In this document: positions 36,600 to 45,192 of the stretch, piece after piece
Layout of the letters: each line of letters begins with the position of its first letter
Numbering within the stretch: the stretch's first letter is position 1
Assembly (NCBI RefSeq): GCF_000372725.1
Contig: NW_005199402.1
Coordinates: forward strand, 1-64,000
Direction: 5' to 3'
DNA: 64,000 bases
Source of the DNA: Emiliania huxleyi CCMP1516
Lineage: Eukaryota; Haptophyta; Isochrysidales; Noelaerhabdaceae
Translations under genes and position numbers: made by a program
Notes under the pieces: model-generated
What the model was told of the DNA's origin: nothing
What the model saw: only the letters and a program-made list of their open reading frames with translations
Database searches by the model: none

Positions 36600-36681
36600 G
36601 GGTCCGGGTGCACCCGGCTTAGGAAGATGGCTGTGAAGGAGCCAGCACAGCCATTCTGGGTGTTCCATTCCGAGGTTAGCC
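36600..36681. repeat. right terminal inverted repeat
   Basis: About 82 bp, reverse-complementary to 35255-35330. Outer edge CCGAGGTTAGCC, followed by CACAGGGTAC, which resembles the left flank. Confidence 0.8.
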
Positions 36682-36691
36682 CACAGGGTAC

Positions 36692-37167
36692 CCGGGGTAC
36701 AAACTTTAAGCGCGTTTTTTTCTTTTTACTGCCACCGCGCAACGCACACCTCGCCTAGCCGGCCCATCCCCACAGCGCTGCGCAGACAGGCAGCCGCGCG
36801 CGTCCCGGAGCGGTCACGCACGCACGCGGCAGCCAAGCAAGAAAAGTAAGTACGTACATGTACATGTATGTGCATGTGCATGTCATGTGAGTGCCCGTCG
36901 CCGACCGAGGTGCGAGGAAGGAAGAAGAAGAGGATAGAGGGGGGCGAGGTGAAGAATGATGCCCGTGAAATCTGATGTGAACAGCGTCGGCCCGTGCTGC
37001 ATTCTGACTGTTACTGTGGGATTTCGACCCCGGGGTTGTGCGTTTATGTGAACAGCGTCGAGATGATGGAACGGTGGGAGATTGACCAACCGCCGCCCAC
37101 TCTCTCCGCCCTGCGGCTGCGCGCCTGACCGGTGCGGCCTGCAAGTCGGCGTCGAGCTTCAAACCGC
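36692..37167. other. spacer with CATGTG run and two ~70-bp repeats
   Basis: No gene seen. It contains a short (ACATGT/GCATGT) microsatellite at about 36855-36890 and two copies of a motif ending TGTGAACAGCGTC at 36977 and 37047, 70 bp apart. The second copy carries CTGACTGTTACTGTGGGATT. The same family reappears three times downstream of the SEC14 gene. Confidence 0.6.
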
Positions 37168-38376
37168 ATGCTCCCAAAGCTCCGCTTCCCGTCAGTCATT
37201 CGCCGCCCCAGGTCCACGCTCGCGCCCAGCAACGACGCCTTCAAAGGCTCGAGCGCGGGAAACTCCCTCGCCTTTGCGGCCACCGCTCTGGGCATCTTCG
37301 CTGCGCTGCTGCTGCTGCTGCTGCGCAGTCGCCGCTGGCGCCCAGCGCGTCCCAGCCTGAGGAGCCGGAGCAGCGACTTCGTCGACATCGACGCAACCGA
37401 AGCCGAAGCCCTCGACTCGATGAAAGCCCACCTCGACCCGGGCACGTGCGACGATGCGACGCTCCTTCGCTTCCTGCGCGCGCGCAATTTTCAGGTCGAC
37501 GCCGCGCTGGCACAATATCGAGAGGCACAGCGCTGGCGGCAAGACAACCGCGTCGGCCGCTACCGAGACGAGGCGCCCGCCTCGCCGGCGCACACGCCCG
37601 TAGGTGAGAGCGGGGCCGTCGAGTGCTTCCCGCAGCTTCGGGTCGTCGCGCCGCTGGACGACCTCGGCGCGCGCTTCTACTACGGCCTCAACGCCTTCTT
37701 TGGGAGCGATCGGAAGGGACGGCCCATCTACATCCAAAAGGTGGGCCTCGCCAGCGGCCGCTTCGACGAAGCGTACAGGCACTTTGGCGACGGCGACAAG
37801 GCGAGAGACGCGCTGGTCGCGGGCTGGGTCTGGTGCCAAGAGGTGCAAGCGGCCCGAGCCGCCGAGGCGACGGAGCGGCTGGGGCGGCCTGTGGCGAAGC
37901 AGCTCGTGCTGATGGACCTCGAGGGCCTTAACTACTGGCCCGATCCCCGCGCCATCTCCATCTTCAAGGACTTTCTCCTCGTGATACAGCGGTACTACCC
38001 CGAGACGCTGGGAGCGCTCGTGTTTGTCAACGCGCCGATGATCTTCACAGCGCTGTGGCGGATGATACGCGGCTGGCTCGACACGGAAACCGCAAGGAAG
38101 GTGCAGATCTACGGATCCAACTTCGAGGCGAAGCTGCGCGAACTCGTCGAGCCCTCGCAGCTGCTCCGCGAGTACGGCGGCACCAACGACTTCGACTTGC
38201 TGAGCAAGCCGCGCAGCCTGGCGGAGTGCCAGGAGTGCATGGCTGAGTGGCTCGCCTCCGCTGAGCAGCTCAGGACACGCGGCACGACCCCCGCGCGCGA
38301 GCGTACGAGCTCGAGGTGGTCAGGTGCCGGCAGCTGGAGTATAGCAACCTCTAGGGAGAGCAAAGGATCAAGTTGA
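37168..38376 (+). CDS. SEC14/CRAL-TRIO lipid-transfer protein with N-terminal membrane anchor
   Basis: 402 aa from the ATG at 37168 to TGA at 38374. A single hydrophobic segment at about 33-53 (SLAFAATALGIFAALLLLLL) is followed by Arg-rich sequence, consistent with a membrane anchor. A CRAL-TRIO N-terminal helical region lies at about 80-125, with the family phrase DDATLLRFLRARNFQVDAAL. The lipid-binding domain runs from about 165 to 350 (FFGSDRKGRPIYIQKVGLAS, VLMDLEGLNYW, IQRYYPETLGALVFVNAP, LREYGG). SEC14 proteins exchange phosphatidylinositol and other lipids between membranes. The ~40-residue C-terminal tail after GGTNDF is low in conservation. No intron is needed. The family is secure; ligand and compartment are unknown. 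Confidence 0.9.
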   Translation: MLPKLRFPSVIRRPRSTLAPSNDAFKGSSAGNSLAFAATALGIFAALLLLLLRSRRWRPARPSLRSRSSDFVDIDATEAEALDSMKAHLDPGTCDDATLLRFLRARNFQVDAALAQYREAQRWRQDNRVGRYRDEAPASPAHTPVGESGAVECFPQLRVVAPLDDLGARFYYGLNAFFGSDRKGRPIYIQKVGLASGRFDEAYRHFGDGDKARDALVAGWVWCQEVQAARAAEATERLGRPVAKQLVLMDLEGLNYWPDPRAISIFKDFLLVIQRYYPETLGALVFVNAPMIFTALWRMIRGWLDTETARKVQIYGSNFEAKLRELVEPSQLLREYGGTNDFDLLSKPRSLAECQECMAEWLASAEQLRTRGTTPARERTSSRWSGAGSWSIATSRESKGSS

Positions 38377-38419
38377 AGCTAGCGCGCGCGATAGGGGATT
38401 TGCTCGCCTTCGACCCCGG

Positions 38420-38617
38420 CCGTGTTGCGTGACTGTCACTGTGCGATTTCGGGCCCGGCGAGTTAAAAGGTTTATGTGAACAGCGTCTCTCCCTTCTCGA
38501 CTGTCCTTTGCGTATTGGGTCCCGGGGTTGTGTTGTTGTGCGAACAGCGTCGTGTTGCATGTCTGACTGTCACTGTGCGATTTCGGGGCCCTGGTTGTGC
38601 GTTATGTGAACAGCGTC
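38420..38617. repeat. three degenerate copies of the ~65-bp AACAGCGTC repeat
   Basis: Copies end with TGTGAACAGCGTC at 38475 and 38604 and GTGCGAACAGCGTC near 38539, spaced about 65 bp. Two carry CTGTCACTGTGCGATTTCGG upstream. Together with 36977-37059 they bracket the SEC14 gene on both sides in the same orientation. Confidence 0.75.
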
Positions 38618-38684
38618 TCTCTATCCCTCAGGCGAACCAAAGTGAAAGAAGGCGTTAACGGCGGCAGCGGTTTCAGGGCGACGG

Positions 38685-39356
38685 ATGTCCCTCTTGCTTC
38701 AAGGCGGCATAACGTCGTGCACAGATCTCCCGGGTGCGTTATCTGGAACAAAATGGCACGACGGCTACAACTTCTGTGCCGCTTTCGCAAACGCAGGCTG
38801 GTGCGATCTCTACGGCAATGCTGCTCCTCGCAATGGCGAGGGCAAGGCCATCGAAAAGTGCTGCGTTTGTGGGGGCTGGCTCGCCTTGCCGCCTCATCCG
38901 CCCGCTCCACCGCCCTACCCGCCTGGCATGATGCCGACCCCGCCGCCGCCGACCCCGCCGTGGCCGCCACTGCCACCCTCGCCGCCACCCTTGCCACCAT
39001 CGCCGCCGCCGTCGTGGCCGGTGCTGTTACCTTCGCCGCCGCCCTCGCCGTCGCCCTCGCCACCATCGCCACCGCCCTCGCCACTATATCCACCCCCTCG
39101 ACGACCTCCCAAACCACCGCCACCACCGCTCTCGCCTCCTCCCTCGCCGCCCTCGCCTCCTCTCCCACCGCCCTCGCCACGTCCGCCACCGCCCTCGCCG
39201 CCGCCACACTCGCCGCCGCCGCCCTCTTTTCCTCCTCGCCTTCCTTCAGCTCGACGTCCTTGTGGACGACGTCGATGCCGAGCACCGCGCCTGCCCCGAG
39301 TTGCTTCGTCGAGCGGAAGTGCGCTCGCGTCGCCAGGTGTACCTTCGGGTCGTTGA
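38685..39356 (+). CDS. Cys-rich domain plus proline-rich stalk, 3' end uncertain
   Basis: The ATG at 38685 opens a frame with a short Cys-rich module (CTDLPG ... YNFCAAFANAGWCD ... EKCCVCGG; five or six Cys in about 55 residues) resembling the ShKT-like or related extracellular modules common in algal secreted proteins. About 115 residues of SPPP/PPPSP repeats follow, typical of hydroxyproline-rich wall or scale proteins. The polyproline tract ends near 39240, exactly where antisense retroelement-like sequence begins; beyond that the frame (RLPSARRPCGRRRC...) looks non-coding. No strong signal peptide is visible at this start, so an upstream exon may be missing. The TTTCAGG just before the ATG could be a splice acceptor. 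The opposite strand is also open here, but only because it reads CCN repeats backwards as Gly/Ala runs. Confidence 0.5.
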   Translation: MSLLLQGGITSCTDLPGALSGTKWHDGYNFCAAFANAGWCDLYGNAAPRNGEGKAIEKCCVCGGWLALPPHPPAPPPYPPGMMPTPPPPTPPWPPLPPSPPPLPPSPPPSWPVLLPSPPPSPSPSPPSPPPSPLYPPPRRPPKPPPPPLSPPPSPPSPPLPPPSPRPPPPSPPPHSPPPPSFPPRLPSARRPCGRRRCRAPRLPRVASSSGSALASPGVPSGR

Positions 39357-39825
39357 CGATGGCGTCGAACATGTCTTGCTGCAGGGCGTTGTTGGCGACG
39401 TGCTGGAAGTGGCGCCCCGAGACCTGCTCGATCCCCTTGTAGTCGACGGAGCCGTCGTCCGCGACGATCTTGTTGCGGAGGGACCTCCAGTCGTCGGCGT
39501 CGCTGTCCGGGCCTTGTTTGAAGCCCGCCGAATTGCTTACAAGCTCTTCGATGAACGCGATCGCCTCCTCGAGCATCGGCACGCCGGACGCGGCCCACTC
39601 GTTCGGGGGCGGCACCAATGGGGACACGTCCTCGAGCCGCCGCAGCAGATAGAGGACGTCGAGCACGCGCCCAGTCGAAGCGGCCGGCGCGATGAGTCGT
39701 GGGTGCGCCCAGCCGAAGCCGCCATTCCGCTGCGAGAGGTGCATCGCCTCCTCGCACCGCCGCTCCGTCGGGCCGTCGGGGTTGGCGTCGTGCTGCCCGT
39801 CACTTAAATTCTTTTCGAGCAGGCA
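39247..39825 (-). mobile_element. retroelement-like fragment (region following a reverse transcriptase)
   Basis: The minus-strand frame contains HLSQRNGGFGWAHPRL, then an Ala-rich stretch, HFQHVANNAL, and RAHFRSTKQLGAGAVLGI. From memory, this order (a ...R.GG.G... box, then ...R...GAGA.L...) is typical of the part downstream of the RT domain in non-LTR-like elements of microalgae. No RT catalytic domain is present here. It abuts the proline-rich tract of the plus-strand gene. Treated as an old fragment; family and age cannot be set from this sequence alone. Confidence 0.3.
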
Positions 39826-40027
39826 CACCCACGCGCTCGAAACCCCGCGCGACCTCGTTGGCCATGTGCGTGGACACCAAACGCTTTCTCGCACGCCGTA
39901 GGCGCTCCGATGGGGAAGGTGCGCTCCTGGAAGAGCGCTGCCACAGTAAAGTGCGCTGCCACGCGGCCCAGCGCTCACGCTGTCTATGAGCGCCGCGCCC
40001 ACCGCCGGTCCCACCGCCGGATCGCAG

Positions 40028-40515
40028 GGGCTCGGCGTCTACCGTCGGACCGGCTGCGCACACCTCCTGGGCGAAGCGGTCTCAGGAGCGCGCCGAGCGA
40101 GCCGTGGCGCAGGCGGCGCAGCGGGAGGTGGACGAGCAGATCCGGCAGCAGAAGAAGGTGTGACCCCTGCCTGCTGTGCGCGGTCCTGCCGTCGCCCTCT
40201 CACCTCGCCCCCCCCCCCCCCCCCGCGCCGCCGCGTCGCAGCTGGCGCAGGAGCGGCGCGAGGAGAAGGAGAAGCGAAAGGAGGAGAACAAGGCGAAGGG
40301 GTTGCAGTATCAAGTGGTGCGCGCAGCAACCCCGCCCCGCCCGCCCATACTGCCGCGGCAAGGCAGACTTACGCCCTCGCGTGCTCGCGCCGCAGATCTC
40401 CGACAGCCGGAAGCTCAAGAAGATGAGCCGGAAGCAGCTGAAGCTCATTCGGAAGGCAGACACCACCGGCCCGAAGCCTCTGCTGGCAGCAGAGAGCAAG
40501 AAACGCAGAAAGTGA
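40028..40515 (+). CDS. CGR1/CCDC86-family ribosome biogenesis protein (3' three exons)
   Basis: Protein-guided splicing gives three exons: up to 40157 (TSWAKRSQERAERAVAQAAQ ... EQIRQQKK), 40242-40316 (LAQERREEKEKRKEENKAKG ... YQV) and 40396-40515 (ISDSRKLKKMSRKQLKLIRK ... ESKKRRK, stop). Introns of 84 bp (40158-40241, GTGTGA...CGCAG, with a long C run) and 79 bp (40317-40395, GTGCGC...CGCAG) are both GT-AG. The W.KR start, the long Glu/Lys/Arg helix and the ending KL.KM..KQL..I.K.DT match the yeast Cgr1/human CCDC86 family, nucleolar proteins needed for 60S rRNA processing. The N-terminus is unresolved: the frame opens after a CGCAG at 40023-40027, so the first exon probably lies upstream. 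Single-frame readings of this locus miss the gene. Confidence 0.75.
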
Positions 40516-41122
40516 CGTGGTCCGGGACTATATATCGACTGTCGTGGTCTGTGTTGTCGATCCATCGTGTGGGTACTGTTTGTGAAAAGCTGTTCCTGTT
40601 ACGAAAAAGGGAGCTACCTGCTCCGGCGACACTAGGCGGGACTCGGGCGCGGCCTGGTCCCGCGGCCGCGCTCGCCCGGCACCCGCACAAAACATCTCCA
40701 CAGTCCACACTCTCTCCTCCCCTATGACACGCCTCTCCGAACTGGGTACTGTTTGTGGCGTAAAATGAATTTGAATCACGCAATCTCACACGCCGCTTTT
40801 GCCTTGACTCATGCCCGAGTCGTACACAGGCGAGAGGCGACAGAGGGCCACACACGCCACACGCGGACGCGCGCGCGGCGGGTCCCGGTGAGGGTACAGC
40901 GCGGCTTTCCCCCTACTTCTCCAGCTCTACGCCTTGACCCATGACGCTACGCTCGCGCGGCGGGCCGCTTGCATATGAGCGCGCACGGGGCCGCGCCGCG
41001 GACAGAAGGTCTGAGACTGAGCGTGATGTCTCTCTCAACGGCTGGGGCCGTCTGGTTCTGGCTCTCCCCGGCTCAGTCCCCGCCGAGAGCCGCCACGTCT
41101 GAGGCTTTTGCGTAGTGCCCCG
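40516..41122. other. convergent intergenic spacer
   Basis: Lies between the ends of the CGR1-like gene (plus) and the MINDY gene (minus). It contains ACTATATATCGAC at about 40528-40540 and scattered C runs. I see no ORF, RNA gene or clear terminator. Confidence 0.4.
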
Positions 41123-42205
41123 TCAGAGGAGAGGCTCGGCACCATTCCAGTCGACGACCGCGGCGGCGGGCCACCGCGTAAGGAGCACGCTCTCCAGTGG
41201 CGGAGGATGGGACGGAGGCGAGTGTCCGCGCCGCAGCGTGAGCCGGGTGGGATGCTCCGCCTCCGCGAGCTGGTCAAAGTAGAGGACGTCAAACGTGTCG
41301 GCCACATCCAGCTCGGGCGGAGCGTCGGAGGCGAGCCAAAGCACCGAATAGTGCGCCTCGGACTGGATCACGTACACCGGGTGCTCTGGCTGCTTCAGGT
41401 GGGAGCCAACCGTGACGCAGCCCTCCGCGCTGTCTCCGCCGCTCAGGGCCGGAAGCAGGGAGCCTTGCCGCTCAAAGAGAGTCAGGAAGCCCACCGGCAC
41501 CGGGCGAGGGATGCCGCGCAGGCGAGTGGGCGAGCCATCGCCGTCCTCGCCGACCACCCTCTCGCCGTCAAACACATTGGAGTAGGCGCGGCCGCACAGG
41601 AGGAAGTTGACGAGCTCCTGCGCGCAGTACCCGTTCGGCAAGACCAGTGGCGAAGGGAAGTCGGCGTCGCGTGCCACCATCGCCAGCCCCCGTGTGAGGA
41701 GCATCGAGTAGAGCAACAAGGCCACGCCGCCGCCGGACGGGCGGGTGTACGCACCTGCCGCCGCCTGAATCGCGCCTCGCACCTCCTCCTCCGACCGGCA
41801 GGAGGTCTGCACGAGGTGGTCTCCCGCCTCCCGCATCGGCGGCAGCTCGGGCGCGCGACAGCTCACCACAGTTGCAAGCCGGCCCACCCGCGCTGACCAC
41901 ACGATGCCGGCGAGGCTGTCGATCAGCCTGGAGGCGGCCGCCTCGGAGCTGGCCGCCAAAACGCCGCCCACAGAGATGTGACGCACCAGCATCGCCTGCA
42001 CTACGGCGAGCACGCCGCAAGGCCCACCCTGATGCTGCTTCAGCCCGCAGGCGAAGCTGCCTCCGCGCAACGCAAAGCCCTGCCGCGCCCACGCGCAAGG
42101 AAACTCGCGCTCCGAGCTGAAGAGCACACGGTGCATTGCGAGGACGCTCTCCTGGTCGACCGCCCGTGCACCACGGGCCGAGGCGGCGGACGCCGGGCGC
42201 TGCAT
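41123..42205 (-). CDS. MINDY-3/4-family deubiquitinase
   Basis: 360 aa from the ATG at 42205, no intron. The papain-like fold of the FAM188/MINDY family is recognisable: FPCAWARQGFAL, then KQHQGGPCGVLAVVQA with the nucleophile Cys63 in GGPCG, GVALLLYSMLLTRG near 160-173, the family hallmark GYCAQELVNFLLCGRAYSNVF at about 192-212, the catalytic histidine His285 in EAHYSVLWL, and a C-terminus DWNGAEPLL matching the usual ...W.G.EP.L. MINDY enzymes cleave K48-linked polyubiquitin chains. Both catalytic positions are kept, so it should be active. It is shorter than animal MINDY4 (which has a long N-terminal extension) and close to the bare catalytic domain. Faces away from the CGR1-like gene's 5' side and converges with it at the 3' end. 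Confidence 0.9.
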   Translation of the reverse strand: MQRPASAASARGARAVDQESVLAMHRVLFSSEREFPCAWARQGFALRGGSFACGLKQHQGGPCGVLAVVQAMLVRHISVGGVLAASSEAAASRLIDSLAGIVWSARVGRLATVVSCRAPELPPMREAGDHLVQTSCRSEEEVRGAIQAAAGAYTRPSGGGVALLLYSMLLTRGLAMVARDADFPSPLVLPNGYCAQELVNFLLCGRAYSNVFDGERVVGEDGDGSPTRLRGIPRPVPVGFLTLFERQGSLLPALSGGDSAEGCVTVGSHLKQPEHPVYVIQSEAHYSVLWLASDAPPELDVADTFDVLYFDQLAEAEHPTRLTLRRGHSPPSHPPPLESVLLTRWPAAAVVDWNGAEPLL

Positions 42206-43533
42206 GTCTGTTCTGAACGTTGTAACGGCCTTTTGGTTTTCTTTTCCGCTTCCGAGGGAGAGGAGGAGCCTACGCCTGGCGAGGATCTATGGCAACCCCA
42301 AAAGAATTCTTAAAATACAAGCCTCTCTCAAAAGGAAGAAAGAATTTGATATAGAGATTTTTATTTTGAATTTGAAGAATTCTAAAATACAAGCCTCTCT
42401 CACAGCACACTGGCACGACAATTTGAAGAAAGAAACAGACAACCAAAGGAGGGGAAATCACACACAAGGAGGGAGGATGGGAGGACGGCACGCCGCCACC
42501 AGCCACCACACAGGGATTTCACGGGAAGGAAGGTGTGTTGCTAGCCGTCGCCCATCTGCCTCTTCCTATCTCTCTTCGCAGTGCCAGTGGTCCCTCGCCG
42601 AAAAAGAAAGAAAGAAAACGTACAACCCAAAACTGCACACTCCAAGTCGTGCTCCAAAAGAGGGATGGGAGGACGGCACGCCGCCACCACACAGGGATTT
42701 CACTGGAAGGAAGGTGTGTTGTTAGTCGTCGCCCACCCTTGGGCGTCTGCCTCTTCCTATCTCCCTTCGCAGTCCCTCGCCGATTCTCGCTGCAACCTTC
42801 ATGCCACCTTGCGGTCGTCCCACTCTCGTCGTTCTCCCTCCTGTCGCTTCCTCCTCTGTCACGTCGCTCTCCTCTGCCTCGTTCTGCGACGCCGCCGCGC
42901 CGCCTGCCGATCCCTTGCTCTCGCGGCTTCTCCCGCCTCTCGGCGCAGCTCTGCCCTCCTCGCGGCATATTTTGTTTGGCCCCTCCCTCGTGCCTCGAGT
43001 TTAGAGAGAGATTTTTGAAGACCAACAAGAAATTTCACGACGCTCACTGCACTCCAAGTGCTCGAAGTGCACAGAGATTTGGGCTCGGCAGCTTGTTAGC
43101 CCTCAGCCGAAGCTGGGGCCGGTCCCGTAGCCGAGAGAGCCCGCGCCGATGAGTTCGACGCGGTCGGGGGGGCCTGCGGAGAGGCCAGCGAGGTGGCGAT
43201 CGCTGTACTTCATGGTGTCATCAAGTGACCGGCTGACAAGCCAGAGGTCGATACTCTGGACGACCCATAGGATGCCACGAATGCCTGGAGGAGAGGGAGG
43301 CGAGGCCAGAGGCAGACTCAGCTGCTCTCGGGTGATCTCGCTTTGGTGGCTGAAGGACCCGATGGTCCTGTCGAGTTTATCAAGCTCTCCTCGCGCAAAG
43401 GACGACGACTCTTCTGACACCCACTCCGATCATTTGCCGCCAAGTCATATCGTTGCTCAGGTCCACTCTCGTTTCTGACACTTTAATGTTGGCGCGTTGT
43501 CAGGAATTCTTTTTTCCACTTCGATCTCTGCAA
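42206..43533. other. AT-richer spacer with direct repeats
   Basis: A low-GC island (about 42290-42440) interrupts the GC-rich background. It holds two copies of TCTAAAATACAAGCCTCTCT-like sequence (42308 and 42380). A ~125-bp duplicated segment follows (42474-42599 and 42661-42783), then CT-rich sequence to about 43020. A minus-strand open frame at 43103-43420 lacks an ATG start. The 5' leader of the plastid-protein gene must lie at the right end. No other gene is supported. Confidence 0.55.
42474..42783. repeat. two ~125-bp direct copies separated by ~60 bp
   Basis: Both copies contain GGGAGGACGGCACGCCGCCA, CACACAGGGATTTCAC, GGAAGGAAGGTGTGTTG, GTCGCCCA and CTGCCTCTTCCTATCTC, ending in CCCTCGCCGA. 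The second copy has a fuller GTCGCCCACCCTTGGGCG segment that also occurs, with one change, at 63509-63526. Confidence 0.85.
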
Positions 43534-44764
43534 ATGCTCGCCGCCCTCGCCAGCGCAGTCGCGGGGTACCAGCCTCCTTGCCTCGCCCGGAGCAGTGGGC
43601 TCCAGTCCACCACCCTCCGCCGCGCGGTGGCTCCCGTTGCCAACATCATCGACCCCAACGAGCCCTCGTCAGAGGTTCGGCGTGCCGGGCCGGCCGATGC
43701 GCCGGAGCAGCGGATCGACTCGGAGGAGACGTACAGGATCATGTTTCGGACGCTGATGGAGACGGAGAACAAGGTGGCGGACGAGGTCGCCAAGAACTAC
43801 GCGCTCTTTGACTACGGCTTCATGCAGCGTCTCGAGGAGGCCAAGGCGCAGGCGGCGCCAGGGTCGGACGAGGCGGGCAGGATAGAGGAGGTGGACGTGG
43901 CGCTCAAGTCGGAGATGGCGCGGCGGATGGGCGAGGCCGCGGAGGCGCTGAAATCCGTGCTGACCTCGCCCTCCGCCGTCGTGATGGAGGGGCGGATGAC
44001 GGGGCTCGCGCGGCAGGGCAAGCTCGACGACGCGCTCCTGCAGCTGCTCGAGGCGAACCTGCAGCGTGCGTCGGAGGCGGGCGAGGCGGGGAAGGGGGCG
44101 GTGGCGGCGCTGAGCAAGCTCAAGCAGCGCGTGATGGAGGAGCTCGACAAGAAGGTGCCTCCCGACATGGCGCTGGTGCGGCAGCTGCTGCGGATGGAGT
44201 CAAAGCCGGCGCGCTTGCAGCTGCTCAAGGAGAAGATGACGCCGAAGCAGCGGACGTCGCTCGTGATGGCCACCTCGGTCGAGGACGCGGCGCGGAACGA
44301 CCTCGAGGCGGCGGACAACGACGGCGAGCCGGACGTCGACTCGCGCCGCCTCGCGCAGGCCTTCAAGGAGATCAAGGGCCGGTTTGGCAACGTCGACGAG
44401 GAGTACGACACAGGCTTCGTGGAGCGGCTCGAGATGATCTCGCTCGAGGCGGAGGAGGTGGCGCTCGAGATCGCGGGAGGCGAGGAGGTGACCGCGCGGC
44501 AGCAGCAGGCGCGCGCGCGCCCCTCCGCCCGCCGCAGCCGAGGCCCTCTCTCGCTGCACGAGCCGCGGTCCTGCCCTGTAGGACATGATGTGGGACCGGG
44601 GCACCGTGTCGGTCTGGCAGCTCGAGGAGGTGGAGAACAAGGCGCACGAGGAGGGCAAGCTGGCCGTGTGGGAGAAGGAGGCGCAGGACCAGATGAGCCG
44701 CGACATGGAGGACCGCATGAAGAGTCTCAAGGGGGACGACGGAAACGGCGGGCTCTTGTCGTGA
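43534..44764 (+). CDS. plastid-targeted coiled-coil-rich protein of unknown function (two exons)
   Basis: Exon 1 runs 43534-44487 and exon 2 44582-44764, joined across a 94-bp GT-AG intron (GTGACC...CTGTAG), giving 378 aa. The ATG at 43534 starts MLAALASAVAGYQPPCLARS, a signal-like then Ser/Arg-rich leader that fits import into a secondary plastid. The mature part is almost all helical and highly charged (EETYRIMFRTLMETENKVAD, LARQGKLDDALLQLLEANLQ, KLKQRVMEELDKKVPPDMAL). After splicing the ending reads DMMWDRGTVSVWQLEEVENK ... GGLLS. From memory the central LLQLLEANLQ..E..GK..A..L..L.QRV.EEL.KKVPP phrase resembles a conserved uncharacterised chloroplast protein of plants and algae. No enzyme motif is seen. 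An upstream in-frame ATG at 43486 is less good because it precedes a poorer leader. Confidence 0.75.
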
Positions 44765-45192
44765 GAGCCGGTCCCGGATGTGTACTCTCTATCATGGACA
44801 GGGACAGTGGTGCACGTAGCACGTTGTGAGCGGCCGGCGGCGTTTGTGAACTTTTTTCAACAACGGGGTATTCTTTGGCGGTGGCCCCTTTGTGGTCTGT
44901 CAATTTTCTGACTTTCAAATGCGTGAAATGACTCTCAAAAAAGACAAAACTCCGCGTTTCTTACTCAAAAGTGCGTGTCGAAGAGGTTCCGGCTCTCCTC
45001 CCGGGGGCACAGCGCACTCAGGCCACAGAGAACACGAGACTCACCCGCCAAAGATCATCACCACCTGGAGTTCCCTCCCCTATCCTCGCCCTACTCTCTG
45101 CAACCTCTCTCCTCCTCACACTTCGTGTGTCTTTGTCCTCTCCAGGCACGAGCCAGGAGCCATCGACGTGCCCGTCGATCCTCGAGAGAGTG
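44765..45192. other. convergent intergenic spacer
   Basis: Between the ends of the plastid-protein gene (plus) and the ALIX gene (minus). It includes AT-rich sequence around 44850-44960 and a CT-rich tract near 45100. No gene is seen. Confidence 0.4.

Larger units (their letters stand above)
35255..36681. mobile_element. 1.43-kb TIR element carrying one unknown gene
   Basis: The two ends are imperfect terminal inverted repeats of about 76-82 bp (35255-35330 and 36600-36681), both starting GGCTAACCTCGGAATG from the outside. They share the internal run TGGCTGTGCTGGCTCCTTCA. Just outside are CACAGGGCAA (35245-35254) and CACAGGGTAC (36682-36691), a possible 10-bp target duplication with two mismatches. 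One gene, 35417-36520, fills the interior. I recognise no transposase signature (no clear DDE motif). TIR length and a 9-10 bp duplication fit a Mutator-like, probably non-autonomous, element; that class call is inference. It sits just upstream of the nucleoside hydrolase pseudogene. Confidence 0.75.

Noticed and set aside
36489-36758. 89-aa plus-strand frame with MAVKEPAQPFWV, matching a phrase in the minus-strand frame near 35.3 kb
   Set aside because: The match is the terminal inverted repeat of the TIR element translated on both sides, not a conserved protein.
38602-40014. 470-aa minus-strand frame spanning the proline-rich gene
   Set aside because: Its C-terminal half is the antisense of CCN proline codons (Ala/Val/Arg runs), and its N-terminal part overlaps the unique 39.8-40.0 kb region without motifs. 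Only the middle has retroelement-like resemblance.
43103-43420. 105-aa minus-strand open frame upstream of the plastid-protein gene
   Set aside because: It begins at GTG with no ATG until late, has no recognised motif, and overlaps the likely promoter and leader of the gene at 43534.
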